Shown here piece by piece: positions 36,543-44,818 of a stretch of 62,997 bases of DNA. Each line of letters begins with the position of its first letter. Position 1 is the first letter of the stretch. This stretch comes from Psychrobacter sp. 4Dc (lineage in GTDB: Bacteria; Pseudomonadota; Gammaproteobacteria; Pseudomonadales; Moraxellaceae). Location: contig NZ_PJAT01000063.1 of the NCBI RefSeq assembly GCF_002836715.1, forward strand, positions 1 to 62,997, given 5' to 3'. A model generated the notes under the pieces. It ran no database searches, was not told where the DNA came from, and saw only the letters and a program-made list of their open reading frames with translations. Position numbers and translations under genes: made by a program.

Positions 36543-36575
36543 AATACGCTAACTTTCTAGTCTACTTATGCTGCA

Positions 36576-36908
36576 CTAGTCGTCTAGTAAATCCATTTGC
36601 TTGGCTGCTTCATAGATACCGTTTGAGCGGTTACCCGTGCGGCAAAAAATCAGCATTGGCTGCTCAGCTTGATTAAAGAAATCTGCAAACGTTTCGACGT
36701 GAGTTTGATTTAGCTCATTACCTGCAAAAGAAATCTCTTTATAAGCAAGACCAGCTTCTTTGGCTGCTGCTTCGATTTCGGCACTGGTTGGCTGATTTGG
36801 CTCTTCACCATCAGGACGGTTATTGATAATGGTTTTGAAACCATTTTCGGCAATCATAGGCACTTGGTCAGGCGTGATTTGTCCGGTAAAGCTAACTTCA
36901 TGGCTCAT
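36576..36908 (-). CDS. DUF442/TIGR01244 sulfurtransferase-phosphatase-like protein (A)
   Basis: 110 residues of the beta-lactamase-hydrolase-like family N-terminal domain. The catalytic loop is FCRTGNRS, with C89 and R94 as expected nucleophile and anion-binding arginine. In Blh proteins this domain is fused to a metallo-beta-lactamase persulfide dioxygenase and acts as a sulfurtransferase. Here it is separate, within a block of SulP, BigR-like regulator and MBL hydrolase, which supports a sulfide/persulfide role. A diverged paralog lies 66 bp upstream. Confidence 0.88.
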   Translation of the reverse strand: MSHEVSFTGQITPDQVPMIAENGFKTIINNRPDGEEPNQPTSAEIEAAAKEAGLAYKEISFAGNELNQTHVETFADFFNQAEQPMLIFCRTGNRSNGIYEAAKQMDLLDD

Positions 36909-36974
36909 AAGAGCTCCTTTTTTTATTGGTGTTGTTGGGTTTATAAAACGTGTGAGTTCGAGCGACGGTTGTTG

Positions 36975-37301
36975 TTATAACAGACCTTGCATCAACGCGC
37001 TTTGATACAGTAGCTTGGCGCGTGCCCCAGTACCGCAAAACATTAATATAGGCTTGGGCATTGAGTGATAAAAATCGGCAAACTGCTCAACCGTCAGCAT
37101 ACTTAGACGCTCATCATCAAATGGCAGATGCTGATACGCTAGGTTTGCCTGTTCGGTAGCAGTCGCCAAATCACAGCTATTAGGCTGTGTCTCAATCTCG
37201 GCATCTGGGCGAATATTAAGCACTGAGCGATAACCAAGTTCAGCAATTTTAACGCACTGGCTTGGGTATATTTGCTTATAAATCGTTAAATCATCGGTCA
37301 T
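36975..37301 (-). CDS. DUF442 family protein (B), diverged paralog
   Basis: 108 residues, aligned over its whole length with the neighbouring DUF442 protein (SVLNIRPDAE, LAYQHLPFD, VEQFADFYHSMPKPILMFC). The active loop is FCGTGARA: C89 and R94 remain, but the arginine after the cysteine is Gly and the final Ser is Ala. It may have altered activity or substrate. It lies between SulP and DUF442-A on the minus strand and is probably in the same operon. Confidence 0.82.
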   Translation of the reverse strand: MTDDLTIYKQIYPSQCVKIAELGYRSVLNIRPDAEIETQPNSCDLATATEQANLAYQHLPFDDERLSMLTVEQFADFYHSMPKPILMFCGTGARAKLLYQSALMQGLL

Positions 37302-37547
37302 AAAATAGGTTCAGTTATATTTGTTAAAGTATATTTATTATTGAGGGTTGGGCCAAGAATATCAAAGGACTATAAACCAGCATTTTTTAGGCTAATTTCT
37401 AGGTTAATTGATTCCCTATTTAGTACGTCTAGCATAACACAGGCGCTATCATAGCGATATTGTGTTGTAGGCGACAATAGTAATTGAGGTTGAGTGAAAG
37501 CTAGTGTTATGGCTGTCGCAGCGATTTTGTTGTGGTCAAACTATAGA

Positions 37548-39251
37548 TTACTTTAACGCATCGACAGCATCTAAAGTACTCAGATAGACCTGCCCTGATA
37601 GCTCACTAATCAATGGGGTGTGACCGATGATGTCCATCACAGGGCCTTTGATAAAGCTAAAATGTAAGCGCTTATTCTGTAACGCCAACTCATGATTTAA
37701 GGTACAAAGCATTTCTTGAGCGGTCAAATCTATGTGATTGACAGCGGCCATAATCAATATGATTTCATTGGCATCGGGATATTGCTGCATGGCATTGAGG
37801 ATGCGTCGATGTACAGATTCACTATTACCAAAGAACAGACTCTCATCGATACGCAACATCAATAAATTGCTAAAAGTTACGACGTCATGGCGATTGATAT
37901 TACGAAAATGTCCTGTACCGCCCAATTGCCCAACGACAGCCACGTGTGGCTTACTCGACTGCCAGATGAGACTGGCGAATGACACCATGAGACCAATGAC
38001 CAGCCCCGTGTTTAGTCCAAATATCAGCACACCGACGAACGCGGCCAAAAAGCTAGCACCATCTAAGCGATCGCGCTGCCATGCAGATTTCAACGTTGCA
38101 ATATCTATCAGGCCAATGATGGAGGCCATGATGGTTGCGCCCAGTAGTGCATAGGGTAGTGGGGCAAGTGCATTGCTAAAGGCTATGAGCGCGGCAATCA
38201 TCACCAGTACGGTGACGAGACTGGCAAGTGGTGTCTTCGCGCCTGAGTCGGCATTGATAGCTGTACGCGAAAAACCTCCTGCAACCGCAAAACTTTGGAA
38301 CAGTCCACCAGACAGATTGGCCAGTCCAAGTCCAGTCAGCTCGCGATTGGCATCAAAGCTCTCGCCACGCAAGCGAGCATAAGTACTGGCAACTGAACTG
38401 CTCGATACAAATACGATTAGTGCCATCAACCCTGCTGTCGGCAATAGCTTCAGCGCCTCTTGTAGGTCTGAGATATGCGGTAACGTAAAGCTCGGCAGCC
38501 CTTGTGGAATACTACCGATAGTCGCGACACCATGTGTGCTCCAATGCAGTGCCATACTGAGTACGATAGCGACACCAAGTAAAATAAGCGGAAATAAGCG
38601 CTCTGCCCATTTGGCATAAGATGATGATAGCCACGTCTGCCATATCCACTCACTTGCATAGCGATTGGCAACCAATAGCGCAAATGCGGTAATACCGATA
38701 GCTAAGGTCAATGGATGCAGCTGGCTGGCATAGCGTTGCATGGTAGTCAAATACCCAATCAAACTATTGCCAGTGACTGGAATATCTGTCAGATATTTGA
38801 GCTGACTGACAAATATAAGTACCGCTGCACCGCTGACAAATCCTGCAGACACCCCGCGACTGATAAACTGCATGATCCAGCCAAGTTTTAACCTGCCTGC
38901 TATCCACAGCAGTGCACCTACCATCAGTGCCAATAGGCTGGCCATCAGTGCGTACTGTTCAGTGCCTTGTTCAGCATAAGGCAGTAGACCACTGGCGGTC
39001 ATGATAGCGGTAATGGCAACAGGTCCTACGGCTTGCACGTTGCTAGAGCCGAGCCACGCATAAACGAGGACAGGTACGATCGCTGCATATAGGCCATAGA
39101 CAGGCGGCAGTCCTGCAAGCACGGCGTAACCGAGGCTCTGCGGTATGACCAACACGCCCACCACTATGCCTGCGACGAGATCGGTCGGCAACGCTGAGAG
39201 CTGGTATTGACGCAGCCAAGCTGGAATCAGACGAGCGACGATAGAGGACAT
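37548..39251 (-). CDS. SulP-family anion permease with STAS domain
   Basis: 567 residues from the ATG at 39251; two GTG codons further upstream are in frame. The transmembrane part includes GIVVGVLVIPQSLGYAVLAGLPPVYGLYAAIVP, the SulP signature, and GGFSRTAINADSGAKTPLA. The C-terminal STAS domain spans about 440-560 (LLMLRIDESLFFGNSESV). SulP proteins move sulfate, bicarbonate or other anions. Position next to a BigR-like repressor suggests export or import of sulfur oxyanions formed during sulfide detoxification; that is inference. Confidence 0.92.
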   Translation of the reverse strand: MSSIVARLIPAWLRQYQLSALPTDLVAGIVVGVLVIPQSLGYAVLAGLPPVYGLYAAIVPVLVYAWLGSSNVQAVGPVAITAIMTASGLLPYAEQGTEQYALMASLLALMVGALLWIAGRLKLGWIMQFISRGVSAGFVSGAAVLIFVSQLKYLTDIPVTGNSLIGYLTTMQRYASQLHPLTLAIGITAFALLVANRYASEWIWQTWLSSSYAKWAERLFPLILLGVAIVLSMALHWSTHGVATIGSIPQGLPSFTLPHISDLQEALKLLPTAGLMALIVFVSSSSVASTYARLRGESFDANRELTGLGLANLSGGLFQSFAVAGGFSRTAINADSGAKTPLASLVTVLVMIAALIAFSNALAPLPYALLGATIMASIIGLIDIATLKSAWQRDRLDGASFLAAFVGVLIFGLNTGLVIGLMVSFASLIWQSSKPHVAVVGQLGGTGHFRNINRHDVVTFSNLLMLRIDESLFFGNSESVHRRILNAMQQYPDANEIILIMAAVNHIDLTAQEMLCTLNHELALQNKRLHFSFIKGPVMDIIGHTPLISELSGQVYLSTLDAVDALK

Positions 39252-39297
39252 ATCAATCACCACAGTAGATAGTACAAATAATTAGGCGAGGGCGGCG

Positions 39298-39585
39298 TTA
39301 TTCTGCTTTAGCACAAAAACGTTGATACAGTAGATCGAGTACAGCTAGCGCATCCTCGCTTGCGATACTATAGTAAATTTGCTTACCTTCGCGGCGTGTG
39401 GCGACCAGCTCGTCTTTACGCAATATACCCAACTGCTGCGATAAGCTCGGCTGTCCAACTCCAACCAAATCCTCAAGCTCACCGACGCAATATTCACCTT
39501 GGGTCAATTGGCAGAGAAGAAGTAGGCGATCGGGGTGCGATAGCGACTTTAATAGTTGGCTGGCTTGTAGCGATGCTTGCTGCAT
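39298..39585 (-). CDS. ArsR-family repressor, BigR/SqrR-like persulfide sensor
   Basis: 95 residues from the ATG at 39585. The winged helix contains VGQPSLSQQLGILRKDELVATRREGKQIYYSI. Two cysteines, C25 (LLLLCQL) and C91 (RFCAKAE), are 66 residues apart, matching the redox pair of BigR-type regulators that form di- or tetrasulfide links. The ATG has no ribosome site. The frame stays open upstream, and a CTG at 39687 has AAGGA 7 nt before it, so the protein may be 34 residues longer. It is divergent from the MBL hydrolase. Confidence 0.85.
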   Translation of the reverse strand: MQQASLQASQLLKSLSHPDRLLLLCQLTQGEYCVGELEDLVGVGQPSLSQQLGILRKDELVATRREGKQIYYSIASEDALAVLDLLYQRFCAKAE

Positions 39586-39788
39586 TTGCTTGGCAAGATC
39601 GGCAGGTACTAAATCTGCAGTATCAGATGACCCATCGTCAGTAGTACTGCGAGTAGGTGTACCTTCGGCTGAAATAGAAGTAGTCAGAACAAATTCCTTA
39701 CATTAGAGGGTAACAAATGCCATGATTTTTTGAGCAATATATAGTTGATTATCAATGATATCACGCCACATAGCAAGTTATCATTAAT

Positions 39789-39814
39789 TACATTATATAA
39801 ATTGATAAATTGTA
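39789..39814. promoter_or_regulatory. AT-rich palindrome, candidate BigR-type operator
   Basis: An imperfect 26-bp palindrome, TACATTATATA ... TAAATTGTA, lies between the divergent ArsR and MBL genes. It resembles the AT-rich BigR boxes and overlaps the -35 of the MBL promoter, as expected for a repressor site. Confidence 0.55.
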
Positions 39815-39830
39815 TGTTGGTTGTTATATT
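39802..39830 (+). promoter_or_regulatory. Promoter of the MBL-fold hydrolase
   Basis: TTGATA (39802-39807), a 17-bp spacer and TATATT (39825-39830). The -35 sits inside the palindrome at 39789-39814. Confidence 0.6.
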
Positions 39831-39963
39831 GGTGGCATCATATAAGTCGTAGGAACGCATTATATACGACTGAATATCATACTTAAGGGTTAATTAAAGA
39901 TAAAAATCCCTATGACCAAAATATGTATAAATAACTTATGTATAAATAATCAAAGAGGCCACC

Positions 39964-40836
39964 ATGCAAGTTCATTCTTTTTTAGATAGCGATACAGAAA
40001 CCTATACCCACGTACTTGCTGATACTGAACAAAAGTTATGCGCCGTTGTCGATCCTGTATTGAACTTCGATGCTAAATCAGGCCGAACCAATACCAGTAG
40101 TGTCGATGAAGTGATTGAGTTTGTACGTGAGCAGGATTGGACGCTCAAGTATATTATCGAGACCCATGCGCATGCAGATCATTTGTCAGCGGCCATCCAT
40201 GTAAAAGAAAGCCTTGGCGGACAATTAGTCATCGGTCAGCATATCACCGAAGTACAAAAAATCTTTAAGCAAATTTTCAACTTTGATACCAGTTTTCGCA
40301 CTGATGCCAGCCAGTTTGATATTTTGACAGACGAAGGCGAGACCTTAGAGCTTGGTAACATTACTATCACTGCGATGTATGTACCCGGTCATACGCGTGC
40401 TGATATGGCCTATCTAGCCGCTGATAATGAGAAAACAGTGGTATTCGTTGGGGATACGTTGTTTGCGCCTGATGTCGGTACAGCACGCTGCGATTTCCCT
40501 GGTGGCGATGCCAAAACGCTTTATCAGTCTATTCAGAAGCTGCTAGCACTTCCTGAAGATACCGTCATGTATCTGTGTCATGATTATCCGAGCAAAGGTC
40601 GTCAGCATTGCCCAACGACAACAGTAGCCGCACAAAAACTAGAAAATATCCATGTCAAAGACAGTATAAACGAAGCGGAGTTTGTGCAGATGCGTGAGCG
40701 CCGTGATGCGACTTTAGATATGCCCCGCCTTATCATCCCTGCTGTACAAATCAATATCGATGCAGGAAATTTCCCCGAGCCAGAAGATAATGGTACGCGC
40801 TATCTAAAAGTTCCGATCAATGTCCTCGGTGGATAA
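39964..40836 (+). CDS. MBL-fold hydrolase, ETHE1/Blh-type persulfide dioxygenase
   Basis: 290-residue metallo-beta-lactamase fold protein. The metal motif THAHADH (H68, H70, D72, H73) is followed by VPGHTRADMAYL, VFVGDTLFAPDVGTARCDFPGG and YLCHDYP. These features fit the Blh/ETHE1-like persulfide dioxygenase subgroup, which oxidises glutathione persulfide to sulfite. AGAGG precedes the ATG. In Blh proteins the DUF442 domain is fused to this one; here the DUF442 proteins are encoded separately on the other side of the regulator. Confidence 0.88.
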   Translation: MQVHSFLDSDTETYTHVLADTEQKLCAVVDPVLNFDAKSGRTNTSSVDEVIEFVREQDWTLKYIIETHAHADHLSAAIHVKESLGGQLVIGQHITEVQKIFKQIFNFDTSFRTDASQFDILTDEGETLELGNITITAMYVPGHTRADMAYLAADNEKTVVFVGDTLFAPDVGTARCDFPGGDAKTLYQSIQKLLALPEDTVMYLCHDYPSKGRQHCPTTTVAAQKLENIHVKDSINEAEFVQMRERRDATLDMPRLIIPAVQINIDAGNFPEPEDNGTRYLKVPINVLGG

Positions 40837-40995
40837 GTTAAACAGTTTAATAACTGAAAATCATTACCCGATGCAGCTCTACGTAAGTATCGTATGATTG
40901 ATATCTATAAGAATGCTAACCTGTAGACTGTCCATTTTTAGATGCTATGTATGACCACCTGCAAGCGCTAAGTGCGGCAATAACTGGAGAGAGCA

Positions 40996-41616
40996 ATGAA
41001 CCCTTACGAGCGCTATGTGTTGCCAAAGATGATAGATATTGCCTGTAGTACAGGTAATGTGATGAAAGCGCGCTCTAAAATTGTTCCGCAAGCGCTCGGT
41101 AAGGTGTTGGAGATTGGCATTGGCAGCGGTTTGAATTTGCAGTTTTATGATGCTAATAAAGTCTCTTCTATTATCGGTGTGGATCCAGTGGCTCAAATGC
41201 AGTCGCTGGCTCGTGAGCGTGCAGCTAACATTGGCATTCCGGTTGAAGTGATAGCTGTCGATGTACAAGGTATCCATGCTGATACAGATCGGTTTGATAC
41301 GATTGTAATGACTTTTACCTTGTGCAGTATTGATGACCCAGTAGCGGCGCTTCGAGAAATGGCACGTGTGTTAAAACCTAGCGGTCGATTATTATTTTGT
41401 GAGCATGGCGTAGCGCCAGATTCCTCTGTTGAGCGTTGGCAGCATCGATTGACGCCTTTTTGGAAGCCTATAGCAGGTGGGTGTCATTTAGATCGCGATA
41501 TTCCGGCGCTTATCAGAGAAGGTGGATTTGCTATTGATGAATTGAGCGAAGCGTATTTGCCCGGCCCAAAACCAATGAGCTATGTGTATAGCGGTGTGGC
41601 ACAGCAAATCGTATAA
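40996..41616 (+). CDS. Class I SAM-dependent methyltransferase (UbiE-like)
   Basis: 206 residues. Motif I is VLEIGIGSGLNLQFYD, the acidic strand is GVDPVAQM, motif II is DTIVMTFTLCSIDDP, and LKPSGRLLFCEHG follows. The N-terminal PYERYVLPKMIDIACST and the C-terminal PGPKPMSYVYSGVA are typical of a small family of UbiE/COQ5-like methyltransferases of unknown substrate. GGAGAG precedes the ATG. Single-gene unit, same direction as MBL and trxC. Confidence 0.88.
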   Translation: MNPYERYVLPKMIDIACSTGNVMKARSKIVPQALGKVLEIGIGSGLNLQFYDANKVSSIIGVDPVAQMQSLARERAANIGIPVEVIAVDVQGIHADTDRFDTIVMTFTLCSIDDPVAALREMARVLKPSGRLLFCEHGVAPDSSVERWQHRLTPFWKPIAGGCHLDRDIPALIREGGFAIDELSEAYLPGPKPMSYVYSGVAQQIV

Positions 41617-41739
41617 AGGATAAGCCCAATTAACTATGCTAAAATTATTCATGTAATCAATCAACGTAACTAGCTTTTATATAAAATGGTTCATGAACAG
41701 TATTTAAGACAATAAAATAATTAGAATAGGAATTAAATA

Positions 41740-42177
41740 ATGAGTGAGCAAAGTTTTCATCTAGTATGCCCACATTGCCAAGCAACCAACCGTGTACCTG
41801 CTGCACGATTAAGCGCTGCGCCAAAATGCGGTAAATGTGGTCAGCCATTATTGACTGCCAGTCCGCATGAGCTAAATGCGCAAACAGCCAATAAGGTTAT
41901 CCAAAAGAACGATGTGCTGACTATCGTGGATTTTTGGGCGAGCTGGTGTCAGCCTTGTATCATGATGGCGCCAGAGTTCAAGAGCGCTGCTAATCAATTA
42001 CCGCAGGTGGTCTTCGCCAAGGTACAAACGGATAAATACGAGCAGGCAGCTGCTCCTTACAATATTCGCAGCTTACCAACGATGGTTGCTTTTAGAAATG
42101 GTAAAGAGGTCGCACGTCAATCAGGTGCGCTACCAAGTCATCAAATCATCCAGTGGGTGCAAAGCTTACAATCGTAG
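41740..42177 (+). CDS. trxC: Thioredoxin 2 (TrxC) with WCQPC active site
   Basis: 145 residues. The N-terminal zinc finger has C10-x-x-C13 and C30-x-x-C33. The thioredoxin domain carries C70-x-x-C73 in the sequence WCQPC, where the family norm is WCGPC, and the cis-proline in SLPTMV. TrxC is a zinc-binding, stress-induced cytosolic thioredoxin, often OxyR-controlled. AGGAAT precedes the ATG; a strong terminator follows. Confidence 0.92.
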   Translation: MSEQSFHLVCPHCQATNRVPAARLSAAPKCGKCGQPLLTASPHELNAQTANKVIQKNDVLTIVDFWASWCQPCIMMAPEFKSAANQLPQVVFAKVQTDKYEQAAAPYNIRSLPTMVAFRNGKEVARQSGALPSHQIIQWVQSLQS

Positions 42178-42258
42178 TATTAGTCAGGCTAGATTACTTT
42201 TTCTCCAAGCTATCTATCCAAGCGCTCATGTTTTCTTATAAAAAACCGTAGCTATTAT

Positions 42259-42296
42259 AAAAAAGCCAATATGCGATCTGCATATTGGCTTTTTTG
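42259..42296. terminator. Bidirectional terminator between trxC and lipoprotein gene
   Basis: A perfect 11-bp stem (AGCCAATATGC / GCATATTGGCT) with a 5-nt loop is flanked by A-run and T6. Confidence 0.92.
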
Positions 42297-42367
42297 CTAT
42301 GCCATGTACTATTTTACGGTGTCATACACTATCTTAGTCGTTCAGAGAGCCTTGCACTTGCTTAAGC

Positions 42368-42763
42368 TTATTCACCATAAATCTTGATGCCATTGGCAAA
42401 ACTGCAACGCTGAATGCGTGCTGACTGGACAATTGCATCACGCTCACCGTAGAGACGCGATAATTTTGCATCGCGTGCTTTGGTATTGTTGCTCTTGCCT
42501 AGACCAAAGCTGATATTTGGCGAGATACCCCAGCGTCCAGCAGAGACGCCAACACCGACGCCTGATGCCGATAAGGTAGATTGCTCATTGCGTGTCGCTT
42601 CGACATAGCGGTTGACGCGATTGTACTCTTGGCCAAGTGCTTGGCAGTCGTAATTTTGATAAGTGTTTGGTGGCACATATTGCGGGGTGATGTTACCAGT
42701 AGAGGCACAGCCTGAGAGCGCAAAAATGCCAGCTAGTAGTGTCGCTGTTGTAAACGTTTTCAT
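42368..42763 (-). CDS. Small lipoprotein of unknown function
   Basis: 131 residues with a lipoprotein signal peptide ending FALSGC. The mature part has two cysteines besides the lipid anchor (NYDCQAL and IQRCSF), a Gly/Ser-rich middle (GVGVGVSAGRWGISPNISFGLG) resembling metal- or membrane-associated loops, and charged helices around it. The layout recalls lipoproteins described as peptidoglycan or envelope associated, but I do not recognise a named family. Confidence 0.75.
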   Translation of the reverse strand: MKTFTTATLLAGIFALSGCASTGNITPQYVPPNTYQNYDCQALGQEYNRVNRYVEATRNEQSTLSASGVGVGVSAGRWGISPNISFGLGKSNNTKARDAKLSRLYGERDAIVQSARIQRCSFANGIKIYGE

Positions 42764-42904
42764 AATGGCTCCAGTAGGCTAAGTGATTGTATTTATATCT
42801 ATTTAAGATAGCAAAAATAGCGCAATTAAGATATTCAAAATCCATCGATGATGAAAAATTTTCGCATCATGTCATCAAAATATCGACAGCTTTCTAAAAC
42901 GTTT

Positions 42905-42960
42905 GCTTATTAAAACAGAAAGTCGCTTATTAAAACAAAAAATCGCTTATTAAAATAAGT
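42905..42960 (-). repeat. 20-bp tandem repeat across the sirB2 stop codon
   Basis: On the plus strand, GCTTATTAAAACAGAAAGTC (42905-42924) is followed by GCTTATTAAAACAAAAAATC and a partial third unit. The sirB2 stop (42950-42952) lies in the unit nearest the gene, so the gene end was duplicated outward. Confidence 0.85.
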
Positions 42961-43309
42961 TTGCTGGTTTGGCAAAGGCAAGTATCACGATCCCGATATA
43001 GGCAACGGCAGCGATAAGAATGCCTGTTTTTCTTTGTACAGGTGTCGCATCAGCTTTAAACGCTTTAATACTTGAGCTAATAGCCGCGATAAGTAAGATG
43101 ATTTTGGCAAACACCCACTGTACAGGAGCATTGGCACCCATCAATTGCATTAGCATCATCGCACCTGACAGGATAAGCAGGGCATAGATAATATGCGTGG
43201 CTATTTTGACCACACGTGGTGCGCGGCGGTCTGCGCTGAGTACTAAGTAGCTTTGATATAAAAATAGCGCAACAGTCAGCGCTGCCATCAGCATATGTAG
43301 GTGTTTCAT
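42950..43309 (-). CDS. SirB2 family membrane protein
   Basis: 119 residues with four hydrophobic helices (ALTVALFLYQSYLVLS, HIIYALLILSGAMMLMQL, VFAKIILLIAAISSSI, TGILIAAVAYIGIVILAFA) and the MKHLHML start typical of SirB2 proteins. Function in the family is unclear; SirB was named as an invasion-gene regulator in Salmonella but no mechanism is established. It lies between a lipoprotein gene and bolA, with independent spacing. Confidence 0.82.
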   Translation of the reverse strand: MKHLHMLMAALTVALFLYQSYLVLSADRRAPRVVKIATHIIYALLILSGAMMLMQLMGANAPVQWVFAKIILLIAAISSSIKAFKADATPVQRKTGILIAAVAYIGIVILAFAKPANLF

Positions 43310-43383
43310 TGAATATTGCTCCCTCTAAAACTGCAGTATATAGGCTAATCTAAAATATGTAGTTGCGATTCAAACATAGTCGG

Positions 43384-43704
43384 CTATTTGTTTTGACCAG
43401 CACATAATGGACTCGCAGGGCTTTGACCTTGCCATTCTGTCGGAGTATAGGCATGGATAGCGAGGGCATGTACTTGGCCGCCTTGTGAAGTAAGTAAAGG
43501 CGTAACTAAGCCGTATATCAGCTGATGACGCCCGACCAGTCGTTTGCCTTCAAATGCATCGCTAACGATAGTGAGCTTAAAGTGGCTTTCTTTACCTTCA
43601 AAGTAACCAGCATGAGACATCGACTCATTGATCAGTTCGATATGCTGCGGCGCAAGCGCCTGTAGTTCGGCATGAAGTGCGTCGGCAGTAGGTGTGATAC
43701 TCAT
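43384..43704 (-). CDS. BolA family protein
   Basis: 106 residues with the BolA core: HIELINESMSHAGYFEGKESHFKLTIVSDAFEGKRLVGRH, with the conserved FEGKRLVGRHQ helix-turn segment, and QVHALAIHAYTPTEW at the end. BolA proteins bind glutaredoxin-coordinated [2Fe-2S] clusters and take part in iron trafficking or stress morphology control. The length and VHALAIHAYT segment suggest the BolA subgroup rather than IbaG. Written in full, the motif spans residues 19-62. Confidence 0.9.
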   Translation of the reverse strand: MSITPTADALHAELQALAPQHIELINESMSHAGYFEGKESHFKLTIVSDAFEGKRLVGRHQLIYGLVTPLLTSQGGQVHALAIHAYTPTEWQGQSPASPLCAGQNK

Positions 43705-43834
43705 AACAATCCTTCAATATATTTTGTGCAATTTGATTGGACAATCTTCAAATAATATTTATCGGCATTATAACAGACACGGTAAGCGGGATAGCGTGCG
43801 ATTGCCAAATCGAACAATTGCAAACCCTGCCGAT

Positions 43835-43882
43835 TACAGTGCTTATCAACTACAGTGCTTATCAACTACAATGCTTGTCAAT
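43835..43882. repeat. 16-bp tandem repeat, three units
   Basis: TACAGTGCTTATCAAC occurs at 43835 and 43851, followed by a third, slightly diverged unit at 43867, in the bolA-protease intergenic region. Confidence 0.85.
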
Positions 43883-43912
43883 TATAAAACCTGCAGTGTC
43901 CTAGCTATAACT

Positions 43913-43950
43913 AAAAAAGCAAAGCACAACGCTTTGGCTGTACTTTGCTT
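43913..43950 (-). terminator. Intrinsic terminator of the M48 protease gene
   Basis: On the minus strand an 11-bp stem with one mismatch (AGCAAAGTACA / TGTGCTTTGCT) is followed by T6. Confidence 0.8.
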
Positions 43951-44005
43951 CTATGATATCTAAATGCGCACTGCTAAAACCTAAAAGTCGCTAATTAGCT
44001 ACTTA

Positions 44006-44818
44006 TTAGCGACGCGACTGTTGATATAGAGGCGTAACTTTTGGCATCAATGACTGTAACTCTGCGATACGGCTGCTGCTCGTTGGGTGAGTGCTAAGGA
44101 ATTGTGGTGGCTCACCCTGGCTTGCTTTTTGCATTTTTTGCCAAAGCGTAACAGCCGCCTGAGGGTTATAACCTGCACGTGCCATCAGCTCAAGACCGAT
44201 CTGATCGGCTTCGCTTTCTTGAGTGCGACTGTGGGGTAGGCTTAAGCCTAAATTACCCGCAGTACCAGCTAACTCAGCCTGTCCTTGTGATAGACCAAAT
44301 ATACTGGCAGCCAGACCGATACCAGTTTGGGTTGCATACTCGCGTGATAGACGCTCACGTGAATGCTCACGCAATGCATGAGAGATTTCATGACCCATAA
44401 TGGCAGCAATCTCATCATCAGTGAGGTTCAGACGATCGATGATGCCTGAATAAAACATAATCTTACCACCCGGCACCACAAATGCATTTAAATCGTTAGA
44501 CTTGATGGTGTGTACTTCCCATTGCCATTTGGCTGCATCTGCGCGGTAGACATCAACTTGACCAACCAAACGGTTGGCAATATTTTTTAAGCGGTTTAGC
44601 TGAGCAGTATTGGTATCTAGCACACCTTTTGATTTTGCGTCTTGTATTGTTTTGGCATAGCTTTGGGCAGACAGTGCCAATACTTGCTCACTAGACACTA
44701 ATAGCAATTGCTGACGATCAACACCAACCGCGCCAGTACTGGTAGTGCTGGTACAACCAGTTAAGGTCAGTGCTGACAACGAAGCGGCCATCACTGTCGT
44801 GGTTAATAATTTCTTCAT
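44006..44818 (-). CDS. M48 family zinc metalloprotease lipoprotein (LoiP-like)
   Basis: 270 residues with a lipoprotein signal peptide ending LTLTGC. The protease motif is HEISH within IMGHEISHALREHSRE. A downstream EADQIGLELMARAGY supplies the third zinc ligand, and FLSTHPTSSSRI is the usual tail. Family relatives such as LoiP/YcaL are periplasmic or outer-membrane quality-control proteases. A terminator follows on the minus strand. Confidence 0.92.
   Translation of the reverse strand: MKKLLTTTVMAASLSALTLTGCTSTTSTGAVGVDRQQLLLVSSEQVLALSAQSYAKTIQDAKSKGVLDTNTAQLNRLKNIANRLVGQVDVYRADAAKWQWEVHTIKSNDLNAFVVPGGKIMFYSGIIDRLNLTDDEIAAIMGHEISHALREHSRERLSREYATQTGIGLAASIFGLSQGQAELAGTAGNLGLSLPHSRTQESEADQIGLELMARAGYNPQAAVTLWQKMQKASQGEPPQFLSTHPTSSSRIAELQSLMPKVTPLYQQSRR

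Larger units (their letters stand above)
36189..36575. other. Intergenic region upstream of the BASS gene
   Basis: 387 bp without a gene. It contains an 11-bp imperfect tandem repeat (36441-36471) and the terminator of the DUF442 gene. The BASS promoter should be in the left part. Confidence 0.5.

Noticed and set aside
37738..38154. Plus-strand 138-codon frame inside the SulP gene
   Set aside because: It lies opposite the conserved SulP transmembrane and STAS regions; composition is that of an antisense shadow.
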